Assembly: GCA_025757985.1 (NCBI GenBank)
Contig: CP107210.1
Location: 2,170,001 to 2,234,000, forward strand
Direction of reading: 5' to 3'
From: Oscillospiraceae bacterium
GTDB taxonomy: Bacteria > Bacillota > Clostridia > Oscillospirales > Ruminococcaceae
Length of the DNA: 64,000 nucleotides
The stretch's first letter is position 1; each line of letters begins with the position of its first letter. The position numbers and the translations under genes were made by a program. The notes under the pieces are model-generated. The model had not been told where the DNA came from and ran no database searches. It worked only from the letters and a program-made list of their open reading frames with translations. This document shows, in pieces, positions 32,875-42,128 of this stretch.

Positions 32875-33717
32875 TTGTTTACTATCATCAAACGGCGGGA
32901 GCTCAACCCCACCGTGACCGAGCTCTGGATCCATGCGCCGCTCATCGCCAAAAAGGCGAAGGCCGGCCAGTTCATCATTGTCCGTGCGAAGGAGGATTCC
33001 GAGCGCATCCCCTTGACTATCGCCGGATTTGACCGCGAAGCTGGCACCGTTTCTATCATCTTTCAGGTCGTGGGCGCAGGTACGATGCAGCTGAACTCCC
33101 TCAAAGAGGGCGAGGCTGTGCACGACTTTGTCGGCCCGCTGGGCAAAGCAACCGAGATCGAAGGCCTGAAAAACGTCTGCGTCGTCGGCGGCGGCGTTGG
33201 CTGCGCCATTGCGCTGCCCGTGGCGCAGGCACTGCACGAGCAGGGCACCAAGGTCACCGGCATTGTCGGCTTCCGCAACAAGGATCTTGTCATTCTCGAG
33301 GATGAGTTCCGCGCCTGCTGCGATGAGTTCATCATCATGACCGATGACGGCTCCTACGGCGAGAAGGGCGTTGTCACCGCGCCGCTGGAAAAGAAGATCG
33401 TCGAGGGCGCAAACTTTGACGAGGTCATCACGATCGGACCTCTTATCATGATGAAATTTGTCGTCAAGACGACCAAGCCCCACAATGTCAAGACCGTTGT
33501 GTCGATGAACCCCATCATGGTCGATGGCACCGGCATGTGCGGCGGCTGCCGCCTGACCGTGGGCGGCCAGACGAAGTTTGCCTGTGTGGACGGCCCCGAC
33601 TTTGACGGCTTTGAGGTCGATTTTGACGAGGCTATGCACCGCGGCACGATGTACAAGCCCTTTGAGGCCCACGCCCGCGAGGCCGAGTGCAATTTGCTGA
33701 AGCAGGAGGTGCAGTGA
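32875..33717 (+). CDS. nfnA: NADH-dependent ferredoxin:NADP+ oxidoreductase, small subunit
   Basis: Protein of 280 residues of the ferredoxin-NADP reductase fold, also annotated as sulfide dehydrogenase or SudB. An FAD part (about 1-95, with ERIPLTIAGFD) precedes an NAD part (VVGGGVGCAIALP, about 102-115). A C-terminal cysteine cluster (GTGMCGGCRL, then KFACVDGP) holds a 2Fe-2S centre. With NfnB it couples NADH and reduced ferredoxin to NADPH by electron bifurcation. The start is TTG 32875 behind GGAGAAGGAGAG. The stop lies two bases before the nfnB start. Confidence 0.9.
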   Translation: MFTIIKRRELNPTVTELWIHAPLIAKKAKAGQFIIVRAKEDSERIPLTIAGFDREAGTVSIIFQVVGAGTMQLNSLKEGEAVHDFVGPLGKATEIEGLKNVCVVGGGVGCAIALPVAQALHEQGTKVTGIVGFRNKDLVILEDEFRACCDEFIIMTDDGSYGEKGVVTAPLEKKIVEGANFDEVITIGPLIMMKFVVKTTKPHNVKTVVSMNPIMVDGTGMCGGCRLTVGGQTKFACVDGPDFDGFEVDFDEAMHRGTMYKPFEAHAREAECNLLKQEVQ

Positions 33718-33719
33718 TC

Positions 33720-35117
33720 ATGCCGAATATGGACCCGAAAAAGTGCCCCATGCCCAGCCAGGAGCCGAATGTCCGCAACAAAAACTTCAAGGAGGTCGCC
33801 CTCGGCTACACCGAGGAGATGGCCGTGAACGAGGCCAAGCGCTGCCTGCAGTGCAAGAACCACCCCTGCCGCAGCGGCTGCCCCGTTGAAATTGATATTC
33901 CCGGCTTCATCAAGCATGTGGCCGAGGGCGACTTTGAGGCCGCCTATAACGTGATTGCCCAGTCCAGCGCGCTGCCCGCCGTCTGCGGCCGTGTCTGCCC
34001 GCAGGAGCATCAGTGCGAGGGCAAGTGCGTCCGCGGCATCAAGGGCGAGGCTGTCGGTATCGGCCGCTTGGAGCGCTTTGTTGCTGACTGGTACCGCAAC
34101 AATGTCCACACCAAGCCCGTTGCCCCCGCCTCCAACGGCCACAAGGTCGCTGTCATCGGCGCCGGCCCTTCCGGTCTGACCGTTGCGGGTGATCTGGCCA
34201 AGCTGGGCTACAAGGTCACCGTCTACGAGGCCCTGCATGTTGCGGGCGGCGTTCTGATGTACGGCATCCCCGAGTTCCGTCTGCCCAAGGACATCGTCCA
34301 GCACGAGGTCGAGGGTCTGAAGGAGCTGGGCGTTGACATTGAAACCAATATGGTCATCGGCAAGGTGCTGACCATTGACGAGCTGATGAACGACTACGGC
34401 TTCGAGGCTGTCTATGTTGCCTCCGGTGCCGGTCTGCCCCGCTTTATGGGCATCCCCGGCGAGAGCCTGAACGGCGTTTACTCCGCCAACGAGTACCTGA
34501 CCCGCGTCAATTTGATGAAGGCGTACAAGGAGGATTCCCGCACGCCCATCATGAAGAGCAAGTCTGTTGCCGTTGTCGGCGGCGGCAATGTGGCCATGGA
34601 CGCCGCCCGCTGCGCCAAGCGTCTGGGTGCCGAGAATGTGTACATCGTCTACCGCCGCGGCATGGCCGAGCTGCCTGCCCGTAAGGAGGAGGTCGAGCAC
34701 GCCGAGGAGGAGGGCATCGTCTTTAAGACGCTGACGAACCCCACCGAGGTGCTGGGCGACGAGAACGGCTGGGTCAAGGGTATGACCTGCGTGGAGATGG
34801 AGCTGGGTGAGCCGGACGCCTCCGGCCGCCGCCGCCCCATCGTCAAGGAGGGCAGCGAGTTTGTCCTCGATGTCGACACGATGATCATGGCGCTGGGCAC
34901 CAGCCCCAACCCGCTGATCCGCTCCACCACGCCGGGTCTGGACGCCGACAAGCACGGCTGCCTGATCACGAACGGCCCCGACGGCCTGACCACCCGCCCG
35001 ATGGTCTACGCCGGCGGCGACGCTGTTACCGGTGCCGCCACGGTTATTCTGGCCATGGGTGCCGGCAAAGAGGCTGCCCGCGCGATTGACGCCGCCATCA
35101 AGGCAAAGGAACAGTAA
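33720..35117 (+). CDS. nfnB: NADH-dependent ferredoxin:NADP+ oxidoreductase, large subunit (GltA-type)
   Basis: Protein of 465 residues, also annotated as NADPH-dependent glutamate synthase homotetrameric. Two 4Fe-4S sites are visible: C42, C45, C50, C54 (CLQCKNHPCRSGC) and C89, C93, C99, C103. An FAD fold (VAVIGAGPSGLT) and an NADPH fold (VAVVGGGNVAMDAARC) follow. Placement directly behind NfnA identifies it as the bifurcating partner rather than a stand-alone glutamate synthase. The start ATG 33720 has GGAGGTG upstream inside the end of nfnA. Confidence 0.92.
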   Translation: MPNMDPKKCPMPSQEPNVRNKNFKEVALGYTEEMAVNEAKRCLQCKNHPCRSGCPVEIDIPGFIKHVAEGDFEAAYNVIAQSSALPAVCGRVCPQEHQCEGKCVRGIKGEAVGIGRLERFVADWYRNNVHTKPVAPASNGHKVAVIGAGPSGLTVAGDLAKLGYKVTVYEALHVAGGVLMYGIPEFRLPKDIVQHEVEGLKELGVDIETNMVIGKVLTIDELMNDYGFEAVYVASGAGLPRFMGIPGESLNGVYSANEYLTRVNLMKAYKEDSRTPIMKSKSVAVVGGGNVAMDAARCAKRLGAENVYIVYRRGMAELPARKEEVEHAEEEGIVFKTLTNPTEVLGDENGWVKGMTCVEMELGEPDASGRRRPIVKEGSEFVLDVDTMIMALGTSPNPLIRSTTPGLDADKHGCLITNGPDGLTTRPMVYAGGDAVTGAATVILAMGAGKEAARAIDAAIKAKEQ

Positions 35118-35131
35118 AAATTAAATTTCAG

Positions 35132-35163
35132 CCCCCGTACCGCGAGGTGCGGGGGAATTTTTG
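35132..35163 (+). terminator. nfnAB terminator
   Basis: The stem CCCCCGTACC/GGTGCGGGGG with a GCGA loop is followed by AATTTTTG, 15 bases after the nfnB stop. Confidence 0.88.
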
Positions 35164-35165
35164 TT

Positions 35166-35413
35166 AAAAAGGCTTCCCCGTGGGGCTGCGCCCGCAGGCG
35201 CGTGTCGGAGTGCAACCGCCGTAGGCGGCACTTGGCACGGAGACTGAAGCTGTCGCCGCAGGCGACTGATGAGGGGCAACCTTGCCATATTGTCCCATGT
35301 ACGGACAATTGCGACAACCTTGCCATACTATCCCATATACGGGCAATCACGCCGCACGCTCCCCTCATCCGTCTGCGGGCGGGGCCGCAGACACCTTCCC
35401 CCTTGGGGGAAGG
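35166..35413. repeat. Composite intergenic repeat (GGCTTCCCC / CTGATGAGGG type), copy 1
   Basis: It starts AAAGGCTTCCCC-GGGG, contains CTGTCGCCGCAGGCGACTGATGAGGGG in pieces, then CCCCTCATCCGTCTG and CCGCAGACACC, and ends CCTTCCCCC-TT-GGGGGAAGG. The same layout occurs at 52433-52586. Between the shared arms this copy carries two tandem 38-base units (35277-35314, 35315-35352) and a palindrome-rich insert. Confidence 0.8.
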
Positions 35414-35440
35414 CACTCTCACGAAACAAAGGCTGACACC

Positions 35441-36574
35441 ATGTATCATCCATTCTTCCAATTTGTTCTTCCGCGCCTCGGGCAGGCGGCGCTGGATATT
35501 TTGCTGTATCTCAACTTTTTACAGTTGCCGCCGCTGCAGCTTGCGGCACAGTGGCCGGTTTTGTACTACGGCCTGCCGCTGGTGCTGATGGCGCTGCTGG
35601 CCTATATCAGCCGGGACCCGCTGGGCCTTGGCATCGTCTTTGTCGGGCATCTGGTGACCTTTTACTGCATCGGCACCGGCATTGGGCTGGTGCTGCGCCG
35701 CATCGGCGGCACGCCGCTGGCCGTATGGCATATTTTTTGGCTTGGCGGCACAACACCGTGGCTGCTGACTGCCGGAATCATGTGGTGGGGCCGCCGCCGG
35801 GCGCTGCGCCTCTGTACGACAAAATACAGCCTGACAACGCGGAAAAATCTGCCGAACGGCAGGCTGACCATCGTGCAGGTCAGTGATGTCCACCCGCGCG
35901 CCTGCGCAGCAATGGATCGCACCCGCATCCCTGAGCTGCGCGAGAAGATCGAGGCCTGCCACCCCGACCTGCTGGTGCTGACCGGCGATATTTTCGACGA
36001 GTTCACCGAGCCGGAGGAGCTGGAAGCCTTCTGTGCCCTGTTCGGTGCGCTGCGCGCGCCGCTGGGCAAATACTATGTGCTGGGCAACCATGACCTGTTC
36101 CACCACTGGCGGGAGCCAAGCTTTGGCCGCGCCGAGCTGGAGCGCAGCTTTGCTGCCGCCGGGGTGCGCATTCTGGAGGATACCTCCGTCATGCTGCCCT
36201 GCGGGGTGCGCATCGTGGGCCGCAAGGACTACCTGTACACGAACGGCAGCCGTTTTACGGCTGCGCAGCTGATGCCCGGCGGCCCGGACGACCACTACAC
36301 GGTCTGGCTTGACCATGAGCCGCGGGACTTCAAGGCCGCAGCAGCGGCGGGGGCCGATCTGATCCTGAGCGGCCACACCCACGGCGGGCAGGTATGGCCT
36401 GCGGGCGCCGTAGGCATGGTTGCCAAAAACGAGCGAAACTACGGCAAAAAGGTTATTAACGACCATTGCACCGCCATTGTCAGCGGCGGCACCGGCACCT
36501 GGGGCTACAAATTCCGCACTCAGGGCCGCACAGAGATCGTCTGTGCTGAGATCACTACCGAAAAGGAAATGTAA
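35441..36574 (+). CDS. Membrane-anchored metallophosphoesterase
   Basis: Protein of 377 residues. Four or five membrane helices fill about residues 10-120. A calcineurin-like phosphoesterase domain follows, with metal motifs SDVHPRA, LTGDIFDE, GNHDLF and SGHTHGGQ in the expected order. It is similar in layout to YaeI/YkuE-type enzymes that act on membrane-linked phosphate compounds, but the substrate is unknown. The start ATG 35441 has only a weak AAAGG. The transporter gene begins five bases after its stop, so they are cotranscribed. Confidence 0.87.
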   Translation: MYHPFFQFVLPRLGQAALDILLYLNFLQLPPLQLAAQWPVLYYGLPLVLMALLAYISRDPLGLGIVFVGHLVTFYCIGTGIGLVLRRIGGTPLAVWHIFWLGGTTPWLLTAGIMWWGRRRALRLCTTKYSLTTRKNLPNGRLTIVQVSDVHPRACAAMDRTRIPELREKIEACHPDLLVLTGDIFDEFTEPEELEAFCALFGALRAPLGKYYVLGNHDLFHHWREPSFGRAELERSFAAAGVRILEDTSVMLPCGVRIVGRKDYLYTNGSRFTAAQLMPGGPDDHYTVWLDHEPRDFKAAAAAGADLILSGHTHGGQVWPAGAVGMVAKNERNYGKKVINDHCTAIVSGGTGTWGYKFRTQGRTEIVCAEITTEKEM

Positions 36575-36579
36575 AAGCT

Positions 36580-37917
36580 ATGCAGGAACGCGAACGCCTT
36601 GGCAGCCGCCTTGGCTTTATCATGCTGTCTGCCGGGTGCGCCATCGGCTGCGGCAATGTCTGGAAATTCCCATGGATGTGCGGCCAGAACGGCGGCGGCA
36701 GCTTTATGCTGCTCTACATCCTCTGCCTTTTGGTGCTGGGCCTGCCCGTTATGGTCATGGAGTTTGCCGTGGGCCGCGCAGCGCAGGCCAGCCCCATCTA
36801 TATGTACCAGCGCCTTGAAAAGCCCGGCCAGAGGTGGGGGCTTTTCGGCGTAATCAGCCTGATTGGTAACATTGCGCTGATGGCCTTTTACACCGTTGTC
36901 ACAGGCTGGATTTTGTACTATTTTGTCAAATTTCTGACCGGTAGCAACGCCGATTTCGGCTTTGCGCAGATGATCGCCGACCCGAAAGTCAATGTGACCT
37001 ATCTGTTTGTGGTAGTCGTGGCGGCGTTCGTACTGCTCAGCTTCAACTTGCAGGGCGGATTGGAGCGCGTGACCAAATACATGATGACAGCCCTGCTGGT
37101 GCTGATGCTGGTGCTGGCGCTGCACAGCCTGACCTTTTCCGGCGCGGCGGAGGGGCTGCGGTTCTATCTGGTGCCGGACTTCTCCAAGATCAACGGCACA
37201 GTCATCGTGGCGGCCATGAATCAGGCCTTCTTCTCTTTGTCGGTCGGCATGGGCGGCATGGCGATCTTCGGCAGCTATATCGGCAAGGACCGCGCACTGA
37301 TGGGCGAATCGGTCCATGTCATCCTGCTGGACACCTTTGTCGCGGTGCTGGCCGGCATCATCATCTTCCCGGCCTGCTTCACCTACGGGCTGGAGGTCAC
37401 TGCCGGGCCGAGCCTGCTGTTTGACACGATGGCCGGCGTATTCAACCACATGGCGGGCGGCCGCTGGTGGGGCACCCTTTTCTTCCTGTTCATGGTGTTT
37501 GCCGCGCTCTCCACCGTGCTGGGCGTCTGCGAGAACATCCTTGCCATGATCCGGGAGCTGACCGGCTGGAGCCGCCCCAAGGGCTGCCTTGTCTGCGGTG
37601 TCGGCATCTTTCTGCTGGCGCTGACCACGGCGCTGGGCTACAGCGTGCTGCACTTTCAGCCGTTTGCGCCGGGCAGCGCGTGGCTGGACTTCTGGGATTT
37701 CATCGTCAGCAACAATGTGCTGCCGCTCGGCTCTCTGGTGCTGGCGCTCTTCTGCTGCAGCCGCTTTGGCTGGGGCTGGGACCGCTTTGTGGCCGAGGCC
37801 AACACCGGCAAGGGCCTCAAGCTCCGGCCGTGGATGAAGCCCGTCTTTCAATTTTTTGTCCCCTGCGCCATCGCCTTTATCTATGTGTACGGCATGGCGA
37901 CCTTTACCTGGCGGTAA
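36580..37917 (+). CDS. Sodium-dependent transporter of the NSS/SNF family
   Basis: Membrane protein of 445 residues with about eleven helices. The N-terminal signature GSRLGFIMLSAGCAIGCGNV and WKFPWMCGQNGGG matches the LeuT-like sodium:neurotransmitter symporter family, and SLSVGMGGMAIFGSY matches helix 6. It probably imports an amino acid with sodium. Substrate cannot be read from sequence. It follows the phosphoesterase gene and ends at a terminator. Confidence 0.9.
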   Translation: MQERERLGSRLGFIMLSAGCAIGCGNVWKFPWMCGQNGGGSFMLLYILCLLVLGLPVMVMEFAVGRAAQASPIYMYQRLEKPGQRWGLFGVISLIGNIALMAFYTVVTGWILYYFVKFLTGSNADFGFAQMIADPKVNVTYLFVVVVAAFVLLSFNLQGGLERVTKYMMTALLVLMLVLALHSLTFSGAAEGLRFYLVPDFSKINGTVIVAAMNQAFFSLSVGMGGMAIFGSYIGKDRALMGESVHVILLDTFVAVLAGIIIFPACFTYGLEVTAGPSLLFDTMAGVFNHMAGGRWWGTLFFLFMVFAALSTVLGVCENILAMIRELTGWSRPKGCLVCGVGIFLLALTTALGYSVLHFQPFAPGSAWLDFWDFIVSNNVLPLGSLVLALFCCSRFGWGWDRFVAEANTGKGLKLRPWMKPVFQFFVPCAIAFIYVYGMATFTWR

Positions 37918-37927
37918 CGCCGCCCAA

Positions 37928-37965
37928 AAAGCCCCGCCGCCCGATTTCCCGGGTGACGGGGCTTT
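37928..37965. terminator. Terminator between convergent genes
   Basis: AAAGCCCCG/CGGGGCTTT stem with inner CCCG/CGGG pairs, between the NSS transporter stop and the AraC-type stop. Confidence 0.75.
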
Positions 37966-37970
37966 GCGCT

Positions 37971-38822
37971 TTATTTTGCCAGACGGCGGTATTCCATCGG
38001 CATCAGGCGGAACTGGTCATAAAACGCCTTGGCAAATTTACCCTGACTCTCATAGCCGACACCGGCCGCTATGTCCTGCACCCGCAGCGTTGTCGTGCGC
38101 AGCAGCTCGGCGGCCTTTTCCAGCCTGCGGCGGCGGAAATAGGCAAGATACCCCTCGCCCAGCACATTCTGGCAGTACAGCTTGAAGCCGCTCTCGCTCA
38201 GGCCGAAGCCATCGGCCAGCGCCTTGGCCGTATGCCGCACCGAGAGATCTCGCAGCACAAGCGTTTCGGTTTCGCGCACCAGCTCAACTTGCCGCGCGGG
38301 GCAGCGGGCGGCCTCGGCGTCATCGGGCAGGCGCAGCAGCTCATACAGCAGCCGCACCGCCGTGTAGCGCAGCTCGCCCGGGGTGGCGTACTCGGCATCG
38401 CTCCACTGCTCGTCCAGAATATCGGTGATGGCCTCGCTGACCGGGCAGCAGTGGACGCCGTCCCGGCAGAAGTAGTCCGCAATACCGCCGATCTCAAGGC
38501 CCATCACGGTCAAAAAGCTGTCTGCCTGCACGGCGTCCGGGTCGATGAAAAGCTGCAGCCCCTCATACTGGCCGCCCGGCAGGTAGAACGGCTCATCCGG
38601 CGCAGCAAAGCTGACGGCGGCGTGTGCCTCTGTCACGATGGCGTATTCCTCCGGCCCGTCGGGGATGGCCCGCCGCCCGGCGCGGCAGAAGTCAAAGACC
38701 AGCAGCCGCGCAGCCTGCACAGGCAGCGGCGCAAGGTGGCTGTCCAGCCGGGTAAAGCTGAGCCAGATCCCCCCGGCCAGCGTATGCAGCCCCTGCGGGG
38801 TTGCCTTTTGTTGTCTTTCCAT
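37971..38822 (-). CDS. AraC-family transcription regulator
   Basis: Protein of 283 residues. The C-terminal AraC domain (about 180-280) shows both helix-turn-helix motifs, ending RVQDIAAGVGYESQGKFAKA and FYDQFRLMPMEYRR. The N-terminal part contains several cysteines (FCRDGVHCC) and no family is evident. It is convergent with the NSS transporter and alone on its strand. Start ATG 38822 is followed upstream by an AT-rich region (38823-39002) that probably holds its promoter and contains no gene. Confidence 0.85.
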   Translation of the reverse strand: MERQQKATPQGLHTLAGGIWLSFTRLDSHLAPLPVQAARLLVFDFCRAGRRAIPDGPEEYAIVTEAHAAVSFAAPDEPFYLPGGQYEGLQLFIDPDAVQADSFLTVMGLEIGGIADYFCRDGVHCCPVSEAITDILDEQWSDAEYATPGELRYTAVRLLYELLRLPDDAEAARCPARQVELVRETETLVLRDLSVRHTAKALADGFGLSESGFKLYCQNVLGEGYLAYFRRRRLEKAAELLRTTTLRVQDIAAGVGYESQGKFAKAFYDQFRLMPMEYRRLAK

Positions 38823-39002
38823 GGTTATATTATAACAAATAATTTAAAATTCCGCAAATTGTGCTTTTAAAATTATAGTGTTAAAAAGAACAATTCAGCT
38901 TGCATCCAAAGAATTATGCGTTTAATGTGCTGCTAAAAAGGCAAAATGTGCGAAATCGGAAAATTGGCATTTTCTGGCATTTCATGCTGCAAGCGCCGTT
39001 TT

Positions 39003-39935
39003 TTAGTCCGTGACCGGCACATCAAGGCCGAACTCCGCCGGGCGGAAGCGCGGGCAGACATTCTCCGATATGCAGATGACCGAGGCCGCCAGCCGGCTGC
39101 CGATCTCACAGGCCTGCGCCAGCGTCTTGCCGTAAGTCAGGCCGATGACCGTGCCGGCAAAAAAGGCATCGCCCGCGCCGGTCGTGTCGATGACATTGAC
39201 CTTTTTGGCCGGGACCGTGCCGCACTCGCCGCCGCTGCGGGCGTAGACGGCGCCCTTGTCCCCCATCGTGACCACCATGCAGGGGATGTTGGCGCTGTGT
39301 ACATTGCCGGCCAGCGTGCGGCACATCTCGTCCGCGTCCAGCTCCTCATAATTGTCTGAGAACATCAGCCCGGCCTCCTGCTGGTTGCAGACAAAGCAGT
39401 CGATCTGCTGCAAAAAGTCGCGGCGCTCCATCGCAATGCTCATGTTGGACACCGCCGCATAGACCTTTTTGCGGTACTTTTTGGCAAACTGCAGCACCTG
39501 CTTGACGGTCTCCTTTTCAAGGTCCAGTTCGATGGCGATGCCGTCACAGTCCGCAAAGATTTCATCGCCCTGCTCCTGCAGCAGCCGTGTCAGCGGTGTG
39601 GTGTCGGGCCGCTTGGAGATGGCGGCGCATACATCACCGTCATTGTCAAACACGGCCAGCCATGTACCCATGCCGTCCGGCACGCGCCGGATGTACCGGG
39701 TGTTTACCTTGTGTCTGGCCAGCTTGTCGATGACATCCTGACCGGAGCCGGTTTCATCCACAAGACTGACAAAGGTGGGGCGCAGCTCCACATTGGCAAT
39801 ATCCTCGGCCACATTGCGGCAGACGCCGCCGTGTACCTGCTCGACCCGGCCGGCATTGCGCCCGCCCGGTATGTAGGTGGACAGCGGATACCCTTTAATA
39901 TCCACAAAAACAGCACCGATCACAACAATACCCAT
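39003..39935 (-). CDS. PfkB-family sugar or nucleoside kinase
   Basis: Cytoplasmic kinase of 310 residues. The C-terminal PfkB signature DTTGAGDAFFAG carries the catalytic Asp, and an N-terminal GGVCRNVAEDIA motif marks the substrate site. The pattern of N-terminus and GGVCRN is close to pseudouridine kinase and related nucleoside kinases, but no psuG partner is adjacent. The start ATG 39935 follows GAGGAC. It is divergent from the alpha/beta hydrolase gene. Confidence 0.85.
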   Translation of the reverse strand: MGIVVIGAVFVDIKGYPLSTYIPGGRNAGRVEQVHGGVCRNVAEDIANVELRPTFVSLVDETGSGQDVIDKLARHKVNTRYIRRVPDGMGTWLAVFDNDGDVCAAISKRPDTTPLTRLLQEQGDEIFADCDGIAIELDLEKETVKQVLQFAKKYRKKVYAAVSNMSIAMERRDFLQQIDCFVCNQQEAGLMFSDNYEELDADEMCRTLAGNVHSANIPCMVVTMGDKGAVYARSGGECGTVPAKKVNVIDTTGAGDAFFAGTVIGLTYGKTLAQACEIGSRLAASVICISENVCPRFRPAEFGLDVPVTD

Positions 39936-40089
39936 GGTAAAGGTCCTCACTTAGATGATTTTACCTGTATTTTACCATAAGTCCGACAAATACGCAAACA
40001 CAGGCCGCCCCCGCATTTTGTATCCCAAAAGCCCCCTTGACATCTGTGTGCGCATACGGTTTAATAGGAGCAAACGGAGGTGTTCGCCC

Positions 40090-41010
40090 ATGAAAAATCA
40101 AGCGCAGAAACGCGCGTTTTATGTATTGACCGGCTGCATTGCCGCGCTGGCGCTCTGCATTGCGGCGGCGCTGGCGCCGCTGTGCCGCACCCCTGCCGCG
40201 CAGGATGTCAGCATCCCCGGCACGCGGGGCACCATCTACGCCACGGTGCAGCTGCCGGGCAAGCTGGCCCGCAGCGGGGATATGCCGCTGGCCGTGCTTT
40301 GCCACGGCTTTACGGGCAGCCGCGCGGGTGACGGCCACTTTGCCCCGCTGGCGCAGGAGCTGGCCGCGCAGGGCATCGCCACGGTGCGGCTGGATTTCCC
40401 CGGCTGCGGCGACAGCACCGAGCCGTTCACCGCCTATACGCTTTCCAACATGGCCGATGATGTTGAAAGTGCGATCCTGTACATGCAAAGCACCTACGGC
40501 ACCGGCCCGACCGCGCTGGTCGGCCACAGCATGGGCGGGCGGCTGGCCAGCCTGTACCCGCAGCAAAAGGGCGGCATCGCCGCGCTCGTGCTTTGGAGCC
40601 CCGCCAACGGTGCCGGGCTGAACGGCCTTGAATTTTTAAACATCGACGATTTCTCCGCAGTGGAGGCCATGGCCGCCGAGGCCGAGGCCAACGGCAGCGT
40701 TACTGCCTGGGGAGTCGAGCTGAGCGCGGCCTATATGGACGAGATGCGCACCTCTGACCCGAACGCCGCCCTGCGGGAAAGCGCCCTGCCCACCCTGCTG
40801 ACCTACAGCGGCAGCGAGGGCATTTTAAGCAGCACCACCCAGGCCGAAACGATCGCCGCCGTGCAGAGCCTGCCGGACGGTCAGGTCGTGCTGGACCCCT
40901 TTGCGGCCGGCAACCACAACTATCTCAGCGATGACCCCGCCACGGCCGCCGCCCTTGACAAGGCCCTGCGGCAGACCACCGTCCGGTTTTTAACACAGTA
41001 CCTCGGGTAA
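40090..41010 (+). CDS. Exported alpha/beta hydrolase
   Basis: Protein of 306 residues with an N-terminal membrane signal (about 12-30). An alpha/beta hydrolase core has the oxyanion segment LCHGFTGSR, the nucleophile elbow GHSMGG and the C-terminal His region AGNHNYL. It resembles esterases and feruloyl-esterase-like lipases that act outside the membrane. Start ATG 40090 has CGGAGG upstream. The substrate is unknown. Confidence 0.85.
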   Translation: MKNQAQKRAFYVLTGCIAALALCIAAALAPLCRTPAAQDVSIPGTRGTIYATVQLPGKLARSGDMPLAVLCHGFTGSRAGDGHFAPLAQELAAQGIATVRLDFPGCGDSTEPFTAYTLSNMADDVESAILYMQSTYGTGPTALVGHSMGGRLASLYPQQKGGIAALVLWSPANGAGLNGLEFLNIDDFSAVEAMAAEAEANGSVTAWGVELSAAYMDEMRTSDPNAALRESALPTLLTYSGSEGILSSTTQAETIAAVQSLPDGQVVLDPFAAGNHNYLSDDPATAAALDKALRQTTVRFLTQYLG

Positions 41011-41054
41011 AGCAGCGTTTGCCAAATCGTTTGTTAAATCGTACAACCTTAGCC

Positions 41055-41083
41055 TTGACGCGGTTTTACTGCAGTGCTACAAT
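41055..41083 (+). promoter_or_regulatory. Promoter of the binding-protein/kinase pair
   Basis: TTGACG (41055-41060), a 17-base spacer and TACAAT (41078-41083). The inferred start (about 41090) falls at the left edge of the MITE-like element, so the element forms the 5' leader. Confidence 0.7.
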
Positions 41084-41086
41084 TAT

Positions 41087-41258
41087 GGCAATACCGCATA
41101 ATTCTAAGTGCCGATACGGCGAGCGAGGTGCGGCAGCTGCTAAGCCAAAAGCGCAGATAATACTTTGTGTATTATCGAGCATTTTGGCAACGCAGATGCC
41201 GTGCCGCAGCCGCCGGAGCGGTGCTTAAGCCGTCAGGCGGGAATTGTGCGGTGTTGCC
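41087..41258. repeat. MITE-like element, full copy
   Basis: Terminal inverted repeats of 18 bases with two mismatches (GGCAAYACCGCAYAATTC at 41087-41104 and its complement at 41241-41258). The centre folds as a long hairpin, GCCAAAAGC...GATAATAC / GTATTATC...ATTTTGGC. The left half recurs exactly, inverted, at 19961-20046. There is no coding frame. Confidence 0.85.
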
Positions 41259-41309
41259 TTTTATAGTATGACTTATAACACAGTAGCTTTGAGAACGAGG
41301 GGCCGCCCT

Positions 41310-42128
41310 ATGAAACAACCGCGCAAGCATCTTCTCTGTCTGCTTCTGGCTCTCTGGCTTACCGGCGTGCTGCTGGCAGGCTGTGCCGCAGACACCGCCG
41401 ACGCAAATGCTGACCTGCCGGTCATCACCGTCGGCTGCGATAACTACCCGCCCTTTACTTATGTAGACTCCGACGGAAAGCCTGTCGGCATTGATGTGGA
41501 GCTGGCCGACGAGGCCTTCCGCCGCATGGGCTACCGCCCCGAATTTGTCACGATCAACTGGGCCGAAAAAAACGAGCTGCTTGAAAACGGCGTCATCGAC
41601 TGCATCTGGAGCAGCTTTTCAATGAGCGGCCGCGCGGACGAATACACTTGGGCCGGGCCGTATATGTACAGCCAACAGGTCGTAGCCGTCATGCCGGACA
41701 GCGACATTCAGACGCTTGCCGATCTGGCGGGCAAGACTGTGGTCGTGCAGGCCACCACCAAGCCCGAGAGCCTGTTTCTCGATGGCAATGACCCCCGCAT
41801 CCCCGAGATACGCGCGCTCCACTCGCTGCAGAAGCGGGAGCTGATCTACAGCTACCTTGCCAAGGGCTATGCTGATGCCGTGGCCGCGCACGAGATCTCG
41901 ATCCTGCAGTTTATGAAGGACTACGGCTTCGAGTTCCGCATCCTTGAGGAGCCGCTTGAAGCCGTGGAGCTGGGCGTTGCCTTCTCCCGCAGCGATGACC
42001 GCGGCATTGCGCAGGCGCTTTCCGCCACGCTGGAGGAGATGCAGGCCGATGGCACCACCCGCAGCATTCTGGCAGGCTACCTTGCAGATCCCGACAAATA
42101 TCTGGAGGCAGACGGCTATGCAGACTAA
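41310..42128 (+). CDS. Family 3 solute-binding lipoprotein (amino-acid type)
   Basis: Protein of 272 residues with signal peptide and lipobox LLAGC (Cys 25). The family 3 binding fold shows VGCDNYPPFTYVDSDGKP and GIDVELADEAFRRMGY at its start and the hinge region near DIQTLADLAGKTVVVQ. Such proteins normally feed amino-acid ABC transporters. No permease or ATPase is present here; instead the gene overlaps a sensor kinase by 11 bases. A role as the ligand-sensing partner of that kinase is therefore likely. Start ATG 41310 follows GAGGGG. Confidence 0.88.
   Translation: MKQPRKHLLCLLLALWLTGVLLAGCAADTADANADLPVITVGCDNYPPFTYVDSDGKPVGIDVELADEAFRRMGYRPEFVTINWAEKNELLENGVIDCIWSSFSMSGRADEYTWAGPYMYSQQVVAVMPDSDIQTLADLAGKTVVVQATTKPESLFLDGNDPRIPEIRALHSLQKRELIYSYLAKGYADAVAAHEISILQFMKDYGFEFRILEEPLEAVELGVAFSRSDDRGIAQALSATLEEMQADGTTRSILAGYLADPDKYLEADGYAD

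Noticed and set aside
33720..35117. Stand-alone glutamate synthase small subunit
   Set aside because: It sits two bases after an NfnA-type gene and no glutamate synthase large subunit is present, so the bifurcating NfnB role fits better.
38823..39002. Hidden small gene in the AT-rich gap
   Set aside because: Several short frames exist but none has a ribosome site or recognisable sequence; the region more likely holds the promoter of the AraC gene.
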